Assembly: GCA_944320495.1 (NCBI GenBank)
Contig: CALUHR010000005.1
Span: 248,001 to 312,000 of the forward strand
DNA from: Candidatus Methanomethylophilaceae archaeon
GTDB taxonomy: Archaea > Thermoplasmatota > Thermoplasmata > Methanomassiliicoccales > Methanomethylophilaceae
Length of the DNA stretch: 64,000 nt
Reading direction: 5' to 3'
Shown here: positions 16,223-24,424 of the stretch, in pieces
Numbering within the stretch: position 1 is the stretch's first letter
Layout of the letters: every line of letters starts with the position of its first letter
Notes under the pieces: generated by a model
The model's database searches: none
What the model was told of the DNA's origin: nothing
Seen by the model: the letters and a program-made list of their open reading frames with translations, nothing else
Program-made: the position numbers and the translations under genes

Positions 16223-16605
16223 GCGTCAGCGCGTTCGTCCACACGTACTTCATCAGATACCTGGAAGAGAAGGGCGTGGACATCTACGACTACGCCATGG
16301 AGCTGGCGGAGAGCGGCAGGGACTACTGGGACTGCGAGGAGGTGTTCGCGGACTACATCGAGCGTCTCGCCATCGAGTTCCAGTACGATGCGGCGGACTA
16401 CGCCGAGTCGGACATCACCACGATGCTCGTCGAGGACTGCCTCCTCAGGGAGGTCGTGGACTTCGACCTGTTCTTCGACAGGGACGGCAGCCCGCTGAAG
16501 GGCAGGTCCGGTTCCCGCAGGCCCGCGTCCAAGGCAACCGGGCCCAAGGCCAAGGCATCTGCCAAGAAACCCTCCAAGCCCAAGTCCAAGGGGGTGAGGA
16601 GATGA
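16219..16605 (+). CDS. Tail protein, HTYFIRYLEE family, copy 1
   Basis: 128 residues; ATGA overlap. SAFVHTYFIRYLEEKGVDIY, YAMELAESGRDYWDCEEVFA and DYIERLAIEFQYDAADY are matched by 17204 (VFVARAFLKYLDG..., YALKLADSGRTERECEDAYA, DYIGRLAVEFQRSAVND). All-helical and strongly acidic, then tail from about 94: ASKATGPKAKASAKKPSKPK then SKGVRR. No outside family recognised. Confidence 0.75.
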   Translation: MSVSAFVHTYFIRYLEEKGVDIYDYAMELAESGRDYWDCEEVFADYIERLAIEFQYDAADYAESDITTMLVEDCLLREVVDFDLFFDRDGSPLKGRSGSRRPASKATGPKAKASAKKPSKPKSKGVRR

Positions 16606-17207
16606 CCGGGTACGGCTGGGAGTTCCCGGACGGAACCGTCATCCCCGTCGAGGACGGTTCCGCCGTCGAGGACAAACTCCTCTCGATGGACTCCTTCTGG
16701 GACAGGAACAGGAAGGACTGCCTCCGCCAGGGGCTGTTCTACCAGTGGTACTGCGACGAGATCGGGCGCGACATCGAGAACATGTCCGAGAGGGAGCTCT
16801 ACGACCACTTCGGCGTCAGATGCTCCGAGGACAGGGACGGGAAGGTCGTCTACGTCCTGCCCGAGGGTGACAGGACCGATGCGAGGGGACTCTTCGAGTG
16901 GATCGAGGAAGAGGGCTACCGCTACGACGAGTGGCTGGAGTTCAACTCCGACTGCTACGACTTCAAGGAGCTGGTGAAGAACGAGGCCGAGTATCTGACC
17001 TCCGACTACGGCAACGAGGAGTCCATGGGGTACTACGGCGTCAGGCTGGTACCGATGTCCTCCGGATCCAAGAGGCCGTCCAAGCCGAAGGCGAGGACTC
17101 AGGCGAGGAAACCCGTCTCGAAGTCCGCGTCCAAGGCATCCAAGCCCAAGGCCAAGGCTCCCGCGAGGAAAGCATCCAAGCCCAAGGCGAAGGGGGTGAG
17201 GAGATGA
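16602..17207 (+). CDS. Tail protein inserted between a paralogue pair
   Basis: 201 residues; ATGA overlap. It starts YGWEFPDGTVIPVEDGSAVE, related in style to the 'PDGDVI' starts at 11642 and 11995, followed by a Trp/Tyr-rich acidic domain. It lies between the two copies of the HTYFIRYLEE family (16219 and 17204), as if a cassette had been inserted between them. The tail from about 152 is long, with a repeated unit: SKASKPKAKAPARKASKPKA then KGVRR. Confidence 0.7.
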   Translation: MTGYGWEFPDGTVIPVEDGSAVEDKLLSMDSFWDRNRKDCLRQGLFYQWYCDEIGRDIENMSERELYDHFGVRCSEDRDGKVVYVLPEGDRTDARGLFEWIEEEGYRYDEWLEFNSDCYDFKELVKNEAEYLTSDYGNEESMGYYGVRLVPMSSGSKRPSKPKARTQARKPVSKSASKASKPKAKAPARKASKPKAKGVRR

Positions 17208-17596
17208 CCGCCGACGTGTTCGTCGCCCGCGCCTTCCTCAAGTACCTGGATGGGAGACGGGAGAGACACGATCTCTACGCCCTGAAGCTGGCCGACAGCG
17301 GCAGGACCGAACGGGAATGCGAGGACGCGTACGCCGACTATATCGGACGTCTCGCCGTCGAGTTCCAGCGGAGTGCGGTGAATGACGTCGATCCGGACGT
17401 CACGGAGCAGCTCGTCGAGGACTTCGACTTCCATGAGTTCGTGGACACGGGCTACTACTTCGAGTTCGACGGGACCCCGCGCGACAGGTTCGGCACCCGC
17501 AGGGCCGGGTCCGCGTCCAAGGCATCCAGGCCGAAGGCCAAGGCTCCCGCGAAGAAGCCCGCATCCAAGCCCAGGTCCAAGGGGGCGAGGAGATGA
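17204..17596 (+). CDS. Tail protein, HTYFIRYLEE family, copy 2
   Basis: 130 residues; ATGA overlap. Paralogue of 16219 along its whole acidic helical domain; ends VDTGYYFEFDGTPRDRFG where the copy has VVDFDLFFDRDGSPLKGR. Tail from about 97: SKASRPKAKAPAKKPASKPR then SKGARR. Confidence 0.75.
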   Translation: MTADVFVARAFLKYLDGRRERHDLYALKLADSGRTERECEDAYADYIGRLAVEFQRSAVNDVDPDVTEQLVEDFDFHEFVDTGYYFEFDGTPRDRFGTRRAGSASKASRPKAKAPAKKPASKPRSKGARR

Positions 17597-19023
17597 CCGC
17601 ACCCAGGCGCAGAGCATCCTCGAGGTCCGCCCGCTACGCGGGGGACCTCCCCAAGAGGATCCGCGACCACCCGTACCTGTCCGTCCCGGGAGGCGTCCTC
17701 CGCCTCCCCGACGGGACAAGGGTGTACGCCGAGTCGGACATCGAGCTCCTCGATGGCCAGGACGAGGGTCTCGTCTACTTCTGGACGGACGCGGTCGACG
17801 AGGAGGGCGGATACTACGGCATCGCGTTCTCCTTCGAACTCGACGAGCTCATGAGGACCCCCTGGAACAAGGTGGACTGGCAGGGACACATCGACGACGT
17901 GACCTACGAGCCGCCCGAGAGCGGTTCCAAAAAGCCCAGATCCAAGACCAAAGTCTCAAAGAGGCCCGTCTCCAAGTCCTCCAAGCCCCGCGTCTTCACC
18001 GTGGCCGATTGGGACGCGGGGAGGATCGGGGAGATGAGGCCCGGCGACGGGCTCGACAGGGAGCTGTACGACGGACTCCGCTGGAACGGCTACCCCTACC
18101 CCGCCGACCCCCGCGTCCTGGCGGCCAACGGTTGCATCCGCGGGTACTGTCTGGGGAAGGTCAGCGATAGGGGCAACTACACCTACGGCGAGACCCCCGA
18201 CGGGAGATACGTCTACCTCGGTCTCTCGATCCCGCTGGACGAGACGCCCTACACCATGGCCCTGTCCAACCCGAACAGCCTCGATTCCCGCTACGACGCC
18301 CGCGTCGCCGCGAAGGAGGTCGAGGCCGAGGAGAGACGCCAGAGGGAGTGGGCCAAGGATCCCCGCTCCAAGTACGTCGATGTGGACGAGTGCAGGATCT
18401 ACGGGGCCGTCGAGACGTTCGACGACCTCGTGGAATACTACACGCTCTTCAACCCGGAGTATGCGGAGCGTCTCCGCGACCCCGAGGTCGTTGGGTATCT
18501 GAGGGACTACTACGCCCACATGGACTGGGTGAGCCACGGGAACGGACCCAGCTACGACGAGGACGTGGACGGGGAGACGATGCTCAGCCATCTGTACGAC
18601 CTCACCGAGGAGGCCGAGTCGTTCCAGACGGAGTTCATGGAGGACGAGTACGAGAACGGCGACACCGACATGCTGGACTTCCTCAGACGCCGTGCGGCGA
18701 TCCAGAGGAGGTACGGAGTCGAACCAGACTGGAAGGATTCTTCCAGTGGTTCCAGGAAGGGCAAGACACCCTCCAAGGCGTCCAAGCCCAAGGCACCTGT
18801 CAGGAAGGCCGCCCCCAAGGCGGCCTCCAAGACCACCAAGCCGAAAGCGAAGACTCCCGCCAAGAGGCCCGCCGCCAAGCCCAAGACAAAGGGGGCGAGG
18901 CGATGGGCACGTCCAACTACGCCCACGACACCAGCTTCCTCGTATGGGCCTTCGAGTACGAGCCCGACGAGGACTGGTACCGCGAGGAGTTCCCCGACGA
19001 GTCCGACGACTCGATCCACCTGA
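17593..19023 (+). CDS. Fused two-domain tail protein, stop after tail lost
   Basis: 476 residues as an open frame; ATGA overlap at the start. Domain 1 (1-105), an internal tail (about 106-135: SGSKKPRSKTKVSKRPVSKS then SKPR), domain 2 (about 136-385, beginning VFTVADWDAGRIGEMRPGDG) and a terminal tail ending KPKTKGARR at about residue 437. The internal tail is direct evidence that two cassettes fused by losing a stop. After the terminal KGARR there is again no stop (CGATGGGC instead of ...GATGA), so the frame runs 40 codons into the next gene; those residues are low-complexity shadow sequence. Confidence 0.65.
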   Translation: MTAPRRRASSRSARYAGDLPKRIRDHPYLSVPGGVLRLPDGTRVYAESDIELLDGQDEGLVYFWTDAVDEEGGYYGIAFSFELDELMRTPWNKVDWQGHIDDVTYEPPESGSKKPRSKTKVSKRPVSKSSKPRVFTVADWDAGRIGEMRPGDGLDRELYDGLRWNGYPYPADPRVLAANGCIRGYCLGKVSDRGNYTYGETPDGRYVYLGLSIPLDETPYTMALSNPNSLDSRYDARVAAKEVEAEERRQREWAKDPRSKYVDVDECRIYGAVETFDDLVEYYTLFNPEYAERLRDPEVVGYLRDYYAHMDWVSHGNGPSYDEDVDGETMLSHLYDLTEEAESFQTEFMEDEYENGDTDMLDFLRRRAAIQRRYGVEPDWKDSSSGSRKGKTPSKASKPKAPVRKAAPKAASKTTKPKAKTPAKRPAAKPKTKGARRWARPTTPTTPASSYGPSSTSPTRTGTARSSPTSPTTRST

Positions 19024-19568
19024 TGATGGCCGAGGACCGCGACATGGAGTACAGGCAGGTCGAGAAGGCCGTCCAGCCCATGCTGGACCGCCTCAACTCC
19101 GATCTCCTGTTCCACAGACTGGGTATCCGCTCCGGGTACTACGACGGCATCCAGGTCTATGTCGACGAGCCGTCCCAGGACAGGTGGCTGGTGCCGGAGC
19201 TCCGCGATGCCTGGGAGGAGATGTACGGCGAGGACTCCGTCCCCGACGACACCAGACTCCTCGGCGTCTACGCCGACGAGCGCACCCGCATCAGGAAGTG
19301 GCTGAGGGACAACCTGCCCCGGCTCGGGTTCCATGCCCTGAGGTACACCTCTCCGTGGACGATCGAGCGCGTGGAGAATCCCAGCAGGAGGGCGTCCAAG
19401 CCGAAGGCGAAGAACCCCGCAAAGAGGTCCAGGCCGAAGGAATCGTCCAAGACGGTCAAACCGAAGACTAAGCCCAAGAACCAAGAGAAGAACTCTGGAA
19501 CTAAGTCCAGAAAGAGGTTCCGACATGTCCAAACGCGAGCGTGGCGGTGTCGGAAAGAGACCTGGTAG
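18903..19568 (+). CDS. Tail protein with altered C-terminus
   Basis: 221 residues; ATG 18903, inside the read-through end of the previous frame. GTSNYAHDTSFLVWAFEYEP may be a remote NYETW relative. The body is acidic and ends FHALRYTSPWTIERVENPSR. Tail from about 160 (RRASKPKAKNPAKRSRPKES; KTVKPKTKPKNQEKNSGTKS) continues into a Trp/Cys-containing end (VQTRAWRCRKETW) that overlaps the next gene (19525), so the original KG-RR stop is lost here too. Confidence 0.65.
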   Translation: MGTSNYAHDTSFLVWAFEYEPDEDWYREEFPDESDDSIHLMMAEDRDMEYRQVEKAVQPMLDRLNSDLLFHRLGIRSGYYDGIQVYVDEPSQDRWLVPELRDAWEEMYGEDSVPDDTRLLGVYADERTRIRKWLRDNLPRLGFHALRYTSPWTIERVENPSRRASKPKAKNPAKRSRPKESSKTVKPKTKPKNQEKNSGTKSRKRFRHVQTRAWRCRKETW

Positions 19569-20466
19569 AAGGTCGTATCATCAACCAGGACAGCCCAGAT
19601 ACCCCGTCAGGAGGTCCCCAGAAGAATTCAAAGAGATGGGTTCCAAAGTCTCCAAGATTGGCAGAATCGAAAAAAGAAGATCGATCTGGGCCATAGACGA
19701 TTCAGGAACTGCTGATTTTACCGAAGGTGCGAGTGAATACCTGACGTTGACGGCAGTGACGATGCTGAACGAATCGGATTTCAGGAAGATGTTCTCTAAC
19801 ATCACACTGTATGATGGGGAGATAAAATTCAATCTCCTGAGATTGGAACATCCCGACGAATGTCTCACTGCCATGAAGCGCATCGGCAGCAGTACGGCCT
19901 TCATCGCTTGCTACCCTCGCTTCAAGGATTTTTCCAATCCCCAGGATCGTCGTCTGTTCTTCTTGGAATCCCTACAGAAACTCATCGATTCTATCATGCG
20001 GATCGATCGTTCGAGTCTTGTCCTGATAGGTGTGGATGAGAACAACTACCTGTTGTCCTCTGACTACTACGAACTATGCAGTCCCAGATGCCTGGTATTC
20101 CCTATCGACTCGAAGGATTCTCTCCTTTTGCAGACAGCGGACATGGCCACGAGTAGCTTGGGCCATGCCCTGCTTCCCGCGAATAGGGGGACATCCGCAT
20201 ATTTCGATGAAATCAGAGACAGAACGATGAATGTACACGGGAAGCCCGGCGTAAGCACACAGCAAACACCAAGGGGCTTCAACCGTGACGATATAGAATC
20301 GACCACAGAAGTTAAAAAGGTTGGTGGGTCCAAATCATCCAAATCCCGTTCTACGAAGGTTGTTCGTGGAAAGGATGGAAGATTCGTATCCTCTAACCCC
20401 TCCAAGCAGAAATCAACCCAGAAAAATGAGTCGAAGGCATCCAAGCCCAAGGGGGTCCGCAGATGA
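19525..20466 (+). CDS. DUF3800-like protein carrying the shared tail
   Basis: 313 residues with clearly lower GC than neighbours. WAIDDSGTADFTEG (about 52-65) followed by LTLTAVTM, LVLIGVDENN, and DSKDSLLLQTADMATSSLG match the pattern of DUF3800 proteins (Asp at the end of strand 1, D..S..LQ.AD near the end), a group thought to have an RNase H-like fold and often found on phages and mobile elements. The C-terminus has a Ser/Lys-rich linker and the standard ending ESKASKPKGVRR. Low GC and a foreign domain joined to the local tail suggest a newly captured gene. A second DUF3800-like gene lies at 24425. Confidence 0.7.
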   Translation: MSKRERGGVGKRPGRRSYHQPGQPRYPVRRSPEEFKEMGSKVSKIGRIEKRRSIWAIDDSGTADFTEGASEYLTLTAVTMLNESDFRKMFSNITLYDGEIKFNLLRLEHPDECLTAMKRIGSSTAFIACYPRFKDFSNPQDRRLFFLESLQKLIDSIMRIDRSSLVLIGVDENNYLLSSDYYELCSPRCLVFPIDSKDSLLLQTADMATSSLGHALLPANRGTSAYFDEIRDRTMNVHGKPGVSTQQTPRGFNRDDIESTTEVKKVGGSKSSKSRSTKVVRGKDGRFVSSNPSKQKSTQKNESKASKPKGVRR

Positions 20467-20863
20467 CCCTTATATCCCCAGCCACTGATGTTGGCGATGC
20501 GGTCGCGGAAACACCTCGCAGTAGGGAACGTGGCGGCTCCCACGCGACTGCACCTCTTGTTTCAGATTGTGAAGATAGAAACGGACGCCCGCTCCCGGTT
20601 GTGGGCACAGTTCTCCCACAGTGTCGGGTGCGTCGTCCCCAGTGGTCCCAAGGTGTCACCCCCAGGTTGCCGCCTGCAAGGATCGATGCGGCTGAAGGTA
20701 TTTCAACCCATTCCCGCACCATCAACCGTACGTCCGTCCTCCGTGGACTGGCGCTGAACATTCTCTCGCACATCGCGGGGACCTCTGGGTCCCCCACAAA
20801 CCCCAACAAGGATGGGAATCCGATGAAAATGTACAGCGCAATCAGTGGAACGGGGGTCTCCGC
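20467..20863 (+). other. About 400-bp gap in the cluster with promoter signals
   Basis: An ORF from the tail ATGA (20463-20867, 134 codons) spans it, but composition is unlike its neighbours and I do not call it. Visible: TATA-like CTTATATC at 20467 and GGTATTTCAACC near 20696, a GGGGACC/GGGTCCCC hairpin near 20778-20795, and a 14-codon ORF (20823-20867, MKMYSAISGTGVSA) ending in an ATGA overlap with the next gene. Probably a decayed cassette plus an internal promoter. Confidence 0.4.
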
Positions 20864-21526
20864 ATGACCCTCTGGAACGTCTATCTGCCCCACGGCAACT
20901 TCGCCGAGAGGATGGCCGTCGAGGCCCCGAACGAGAGGGAGGCATTGGAGGCCGTCGCGGAGAAGCTCCGCGGGACCGTCTTCGTCATCGACTATGACGA
21001 GTGGGACGCCAGATTCCAGGACTACATCGCGGACGGGTACTCCGCCGACGAGGCGGAGAACATACTGGACGAGATGTACCTGCCGGTGGACGGCGGGTAC
21101 TACCTGGACATCACGGGCGTCACCATCGAGGAGGCCCGCGACACCGGCTCCGACGGCAGGGTCGACGCCGTCAAGCTGGCCTACGATCTCGCCGACTTCG
21201 GCGAGGAGACGGACCACTACGAGTTCTGGGACAACTACAACACCATGGAGGACGCCGTCACCCAGCTCACCCAGTCCCTGGGAACCCTCGCGGGCTCCAG
21301 GGCGATCCGCGACGACATCGCGGAGAGGATGGCCGAAGGATTCGCCACCTATGGCGAGGACGAGAAGGCCAGGGGCCTCATATCCAGGCTCGACAGGCAC
21401 ATCAGATCCTTCGGCAGCGGTTCCGGGAGGCCGAAGGCCGGGAGGCCCGTCTCCAAGGCGTCCAAACCGAAGGCCAAGGCACCCGCCAGATCCTCCAAGC
21501 CGAAAGCCAAGGGAGGACGCAGATGA
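20864..21526 (+). CDS. Tail protein
   Basis: 220 residues; ATG 20864 with GGGGGTC a few bases upstream. It starts MTLWNVYLPHGNFAERMAVE, then acidic alpha/beta and helical parts (FVIDYDEWDARFQDYIADGY; DEAENILDEMYLPVDGGYYL; DAVTQLTQSLGTLAGSRAIR). Tail from about 184: SGSGRPKAGRPVSKASKPKA then KAPARSSKPKAKGGRR. First gene after the 400-bp gap, so possibly the head of a second operon. Confidence 0.7.
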   Translation: MTLWNVYLPHGNFAERMAVEAPNEREALEAVAEKLRGTVFVIDYDEWDARFQDYIADGYSADEAENILDEMYLPVDGGYYLDITGVTIEEARDTGSDGRVDAVKLAYDLADFGEETDHYEFWDNYNTMEDAVTQLTQSLGTLAGSRAIRDDIAERMAEGFATYGEDEKARGLISRLDRHIRSFGSGSGRPKAGRPVSKASKPKAKAPARSSKPKAKGGRR

Positions 21527-21954
21527 ACTCGTACATCGACGCGGGGCAGATCGCCGAACACCTGAGGTACGAGCGCGACAGGGGGAGGCTCGAAGCCTTC
21601 CTCGATAGATCCGTGGATCTCGACGGCATCCTCATCAAGACGAGGGAGACGTCGAGGGGTGGCAGGGTCGTGTCCGAGCGCGTCATCGAGATGACGCTGC
21701 CGATCCGCTGGGCCGATCTCGGGGCCACCTTCGTCCTCAGGCCCCTCGCGCCCAACCACGTCGCCATGTACCCCGAGTCGGACCCCGAAGACCCTGTGTA
21801 TTCGACGGTGGCGAATGACGTCTGGAGATGGCTCCTGGACAGATACCGCGAATCCGCCGCCGGACACGGCGTGGACATCGATGCCTACGGGACCGTCATC
21901 ACGGCTTCCCTGAGGCCGGCATCCAAACCCAAGTTCAAGGGGGCGAGGAGATGA
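21523..21954 (+). CDS. Tail protein, minimal tail
   Basis: 143 residues; ATGA overlap. Domain 1-127 has beta character (VIEMTLPIRWADLGATFVLR) and a C-terminal helix (VWRWLLDRYRESAAGHGVDI). The tail is reduced to SLRPASKPKFKGARR, the shortest in the array, yet still ends in KG-RR with the ribosome-binding sequence for the next gene. That the end is kept while the length is not fits selection on the end. Confidence 0.7.
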   Translation: MNSYIDAGQIAEHLRYERDRGRLEAFLDRSVDLDGILIKTRETSRGGRVVSERVIEMTLPIRWADLGATFVLRPLAPNHVAMYPESDPEDPVYSTVANDVWRWLLDRYRESAAGHGVDIDAYGTVITASLRPASKPKFKGARR

Positions 21955-22286
21955 GCGCGCGCATCAACGACCCGCTCGGGTTCGCCAACGGCGTGATGCC
22001 CAGGAACCCTCCCCAGGCTTACCGTGCGGTGATCATGCGTCCCGACGGCAGCGTCAGCATCACCCATGAGTTCCCCCGCGGATTCCTCGAGCAGGTAGTC
22101 ATCCCGGACGCCCTTGCCCAGGTTCCGGGCGGAAGGCTCTTGGAGATAATCCGCGACGAGGATAAGGAGGCCTGGATAAGGGCGCACACCAAGCCCAGGT
22201 CCGCGTCCAAGGCGTCCAGGCCGAAGGCCAAACCTCCGGCGAAGAAACCCGCGTCCAAACCCCGTTCCAAGGGGGCGGTACGCTGA
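21951..22286 (+). CDS. Last tail protein of the array
   Basis: 111 residues; ATGA overlap. Small domain (1-78) with AYRAVIMRPDGSVSITHEFP and RGFLEQVVIPDALAQVPGGR; tail from about 80: SASKASRPKAKPPAKKPASK then PRSKGAVR, ending VR rather than RR. The following junction reads GGTACGCTGAAC, so the usual ATGA has become CTGA. Confidence 0.7.
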   Translation: MSARINDPLGFANGVMPRNPPQAYRAVIMRPDGSVSITHEFPRGFLEQVVIPDALAQVPGGRLLEIIRDEDKEAWIRAHTKPRSASKASRPKAKPPAKKPASKPRSKGAVR

Positions 22287-22864
22287 ACACCAAGCCGGAG
22301 AGGAAGGTCTGGACATCCCCCGACGGGGTGTGGACCGTCACCGCGACGTCCGACGACCCGGCCGACCCCTCCGGCCCCCTCGGGGCCAGGGTGGTGGTGG
22401 AGAACCCCGCCTCCGCCTGGACCCGCTACCGGGAGGTGTCGGAGTTCAGGCCCCGCGGCGCGAGGGACGAGTGGGTCGGCGTCCCCGCCTACGTCAGCGA
22501 GAGGGCGGAGGAGATGCTCGAGGACGAGCGCGACGACCTGGAGAACAGGATTCGCTGGATCCTGAACAGGCACGACGGGCGCGGGAAGATCCTCTACGAC
22601 AGGATCAAGGGTTCCGCCGTCGGCCCCTGCCCCAGGTGCGGCTCCCGCTCGGTGACCGTCGATTCCTGCGTGAAGAGGGGGAAGGGCAACTCGCTGGTGG
22701 ACGGCCCCTATTCCATAGCGTGCTGCGACTGCTGGCTCCGCACCTCGTACCACGTCGACAGGTCGCTGATGCTGGCTGAGTGGAACGAGGGGCATCCGTG
22801 GCTCGAGTACAGGCCGGGCAGGCCGGTGCCGATCCGCGGGGACTATGAGAGGTGCGGGGCATGA
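22283..22864 (+). CDS. Lar-like zinc-ribbon protein
   Basis: The frame runs from CTG 22283 (193 residues); GTG 22328 (178 residues) is the first conventional start. The CTG sits exactly where every cluster neighbour has ATG, so a CTG start or a recently mutated start is possible. Near residues 100-160 (from GTG): CPRCGSRSVTVDSC, then IACCDCWLRTSYHV and LAEWNEGHPW. The order 'PCPxCG ... CxxC ... A..WN' is that of Lar-family restriction-alleviation and related phage zinc-ribbon proteins; if true it would protect element DNA from host restriction. No tail. Confidence 0.55.
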   Translation: MNTKPERKVWTSPDGVWTVTATSDDPADPSGPLGARVVVENPASAWTRYREVSEFRPRGARDEWVGVPAYVSERAEEMLEDERDDLENRIRWILNRHDGRGKILYDRIKGSAVGPCPRCGSRSVTVDSCVKRGKGNSLVDGPYSIACCDCWLRTSYHVDRSLMLAEWNEGHPWLEYRPGRPVPIRGDYERCGA

Positions 22865-22891
22865 AACCGATCCGCGTCCGCACGGGATCGG

Positions 22892-23023
22892 ATGATAAGG
22901 ATGGGCAGAGAGGTGACTTCACATCACATCACGACGTGGCCTCTTTGCCCGGTGTGCGGGTCGCTCATGCCCTACGGCAGGAGACGGGACGGCCGCAACA
23001 CGGATACAACGTCCGCGCCGTAG
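22892..23023 (+). CDS. Possible 43-residue CPVCG protein
   Basis: Short frame beginning MIRMGREVTS with WPLCPVCGSLMPYGRRRDGR in the middle. The single CxxC knuckle next to a Lar-like gene suggests either a small zinc protein or a fragment of one. No clear ribosome-binding site; the competing long frame (22852-23403) looks non-coding. Confidence 0.3.
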   Translation: MIRMGREVTSHHITTWPLCPVCGSLMPYGRRRDGRNTDTTSAP

Positions 23024-23400
23024 TTGATACTTCCGCCGGAACGGACATCGTCGGAGAGAAAGGCGGGAATGGCGAGACTTGCACGCAGCAGAATCGCTAC
23101 TTCATCCCCGTATCTCCGATTCATCCGCTGGCTAAGAATCTTTCTGGAAGAATGGAGGCGGATAACATAATATCCTCCACAAGAGGTATGCCGTACTGCA
23201 ATTCGGCGGAAAATATATCGCTACCAGGGGAAGCGGCGAGACCCCCCGCTGGATTGCGTTCTGTTGTGTTCTCCAAAATCCAAATTCAGGAGATCGAAGT
23301 ACAGGGATGCGCCGAAATCGACCTCGCAGAAGTCGGGATACGCATCCCCGCACCCTCCATCCCCTCCCCGACCAAGAACCTTTGCACGGAGGTGTCCGCA
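23024..23400. other. Intergenic region with promoter for 23401
   Basis: AT-richer stretch with TATA-like AAATATATCG at 23211-23219, which would leave a leader of about 155 nt before the GGAGGTG site of the next gene. Nothing else recognised. Confidence 0.4.
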
Positions 23401-24368
23401 TGACCGCCGATCCGCCGGCGACCATCGACATCCCCGGCCACAGGGTCCCCTTCGAGGGCGGAATCTATCTCACCCTCTGGCCGGCGGAGTTCGTCTCCGC
23501 CGAGAAGGGACACTACCACTACGTCGTGGGTGCCAAGGATCCCCGCGCCTCGGGGTATGCCACGCTGCACTTCGAGCTGACGCCCCGCCAGCTCTCCGCG
23601 GCCGCCGAGGGACGGAACGTCTGGCCCCGCGCCTACTTCCAAGCGTTCCCCGAATCCGATCGCCCCAGGCCTCTCCGCGGAGACACCGTCCAGTACGAGC
23701 GGAGGAAATCCTCCAAACCCGCGAAGAAGCCGAGGAAGGGCGTCTCCGAGAGGCAGAGGAAACGCGAAAGCTTCCAGAGGATCGCTCTCGCCCCCCGCAA
23801 GTCCGAGATAACCGTCGTGGAGGAGGGCAGGGCCAAGGGCATCCCGATGACGGAGAGCGGATTCGTCCCCGCATCCGCCCTCCAGGAGAGGAACTCCAAG
23901 CGCTCCGCCCGCTCCCGCGCCATGGACTCCAGACGCCGTTCCAAGAAGGTCATCCGCCTGCCGGCCACGCCCCTCCAGGTCGCCTCCTGGTGGCATCACC
24001 CCGAGAGGTCCGACATCGAGGGGATAGACACACCGGCGGGGAGCGACGCGGGCGACTACATCCGCGAGCCCGTGGACATGGCCGCCATCGACAGGAACCG
24101 CGTGTCCAACATCGACGCCGAGGGCAACCGCCGTCTGTTCATCGACTACCGCAACGACGAGTTCCCCTGGCTGACGGACCCCGAGAGGGCGTTCGCCATG
24201 GCAAGGGAGGCCAGGAAGAGTTCCGGGTGGGCGGAGCAGAAGTACCGCGAGGCCTGGGACCAGTTCTACAGGAGGAACGGGATGGAGATGGATCCCGACG
24301 ACTACTCGGTGTCCGACAGCAGGAGGCCGAAGAGACATGCCAGGCGGAGGCTGGGCAGAAAACACTGA
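23401..24368 (+). CDS. SDIxGID-module protein
   Basis: 322 residues; ATG 23401 five bases after GGAGGTG. N-terminal domain (1-100) of beta character (RVPFEGGIYLTLWPAEFVSA; HYHYVVGAKD), a basic linker (KSSKPAKKPRKGVSERQRKR), then the module: GIPMTESGFVPASALQERNS (about 143-162) and VASWWHHPERSDIEGIDTPA (about 194-213). The C-terminal part holds DNEFPWLTDPERAFAMAREA, matched in 25683 by NLPWLSDPQEAQAKAREMG. It ends basic (RRPKRHARRRLGRKH). So 23401 and 25683 share both the module and a C-terminal domain. Confidence 0.65.
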
Positions 24369-24424
24369 ATGGGAGTGGACGGCGAAGGAGACCGTCCGCC
24401 CCCCGTTTTTCAGAAGATGATTCT

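Noticed and set aside
20463..20867. 134-codon ORF joining two tail genes by ATGA at both ends
   Set aside because: Composition is unlike the neighbours and it contains promoter-like and hairpin sequence; may be a decayed cassette, so described as a gap.
22852..23403. 183-codon ORF before the 23401 gene
   Set aside because: Contains a TATA-like promoter and AT-rich intergenic sequence; composition does not resemble protein.
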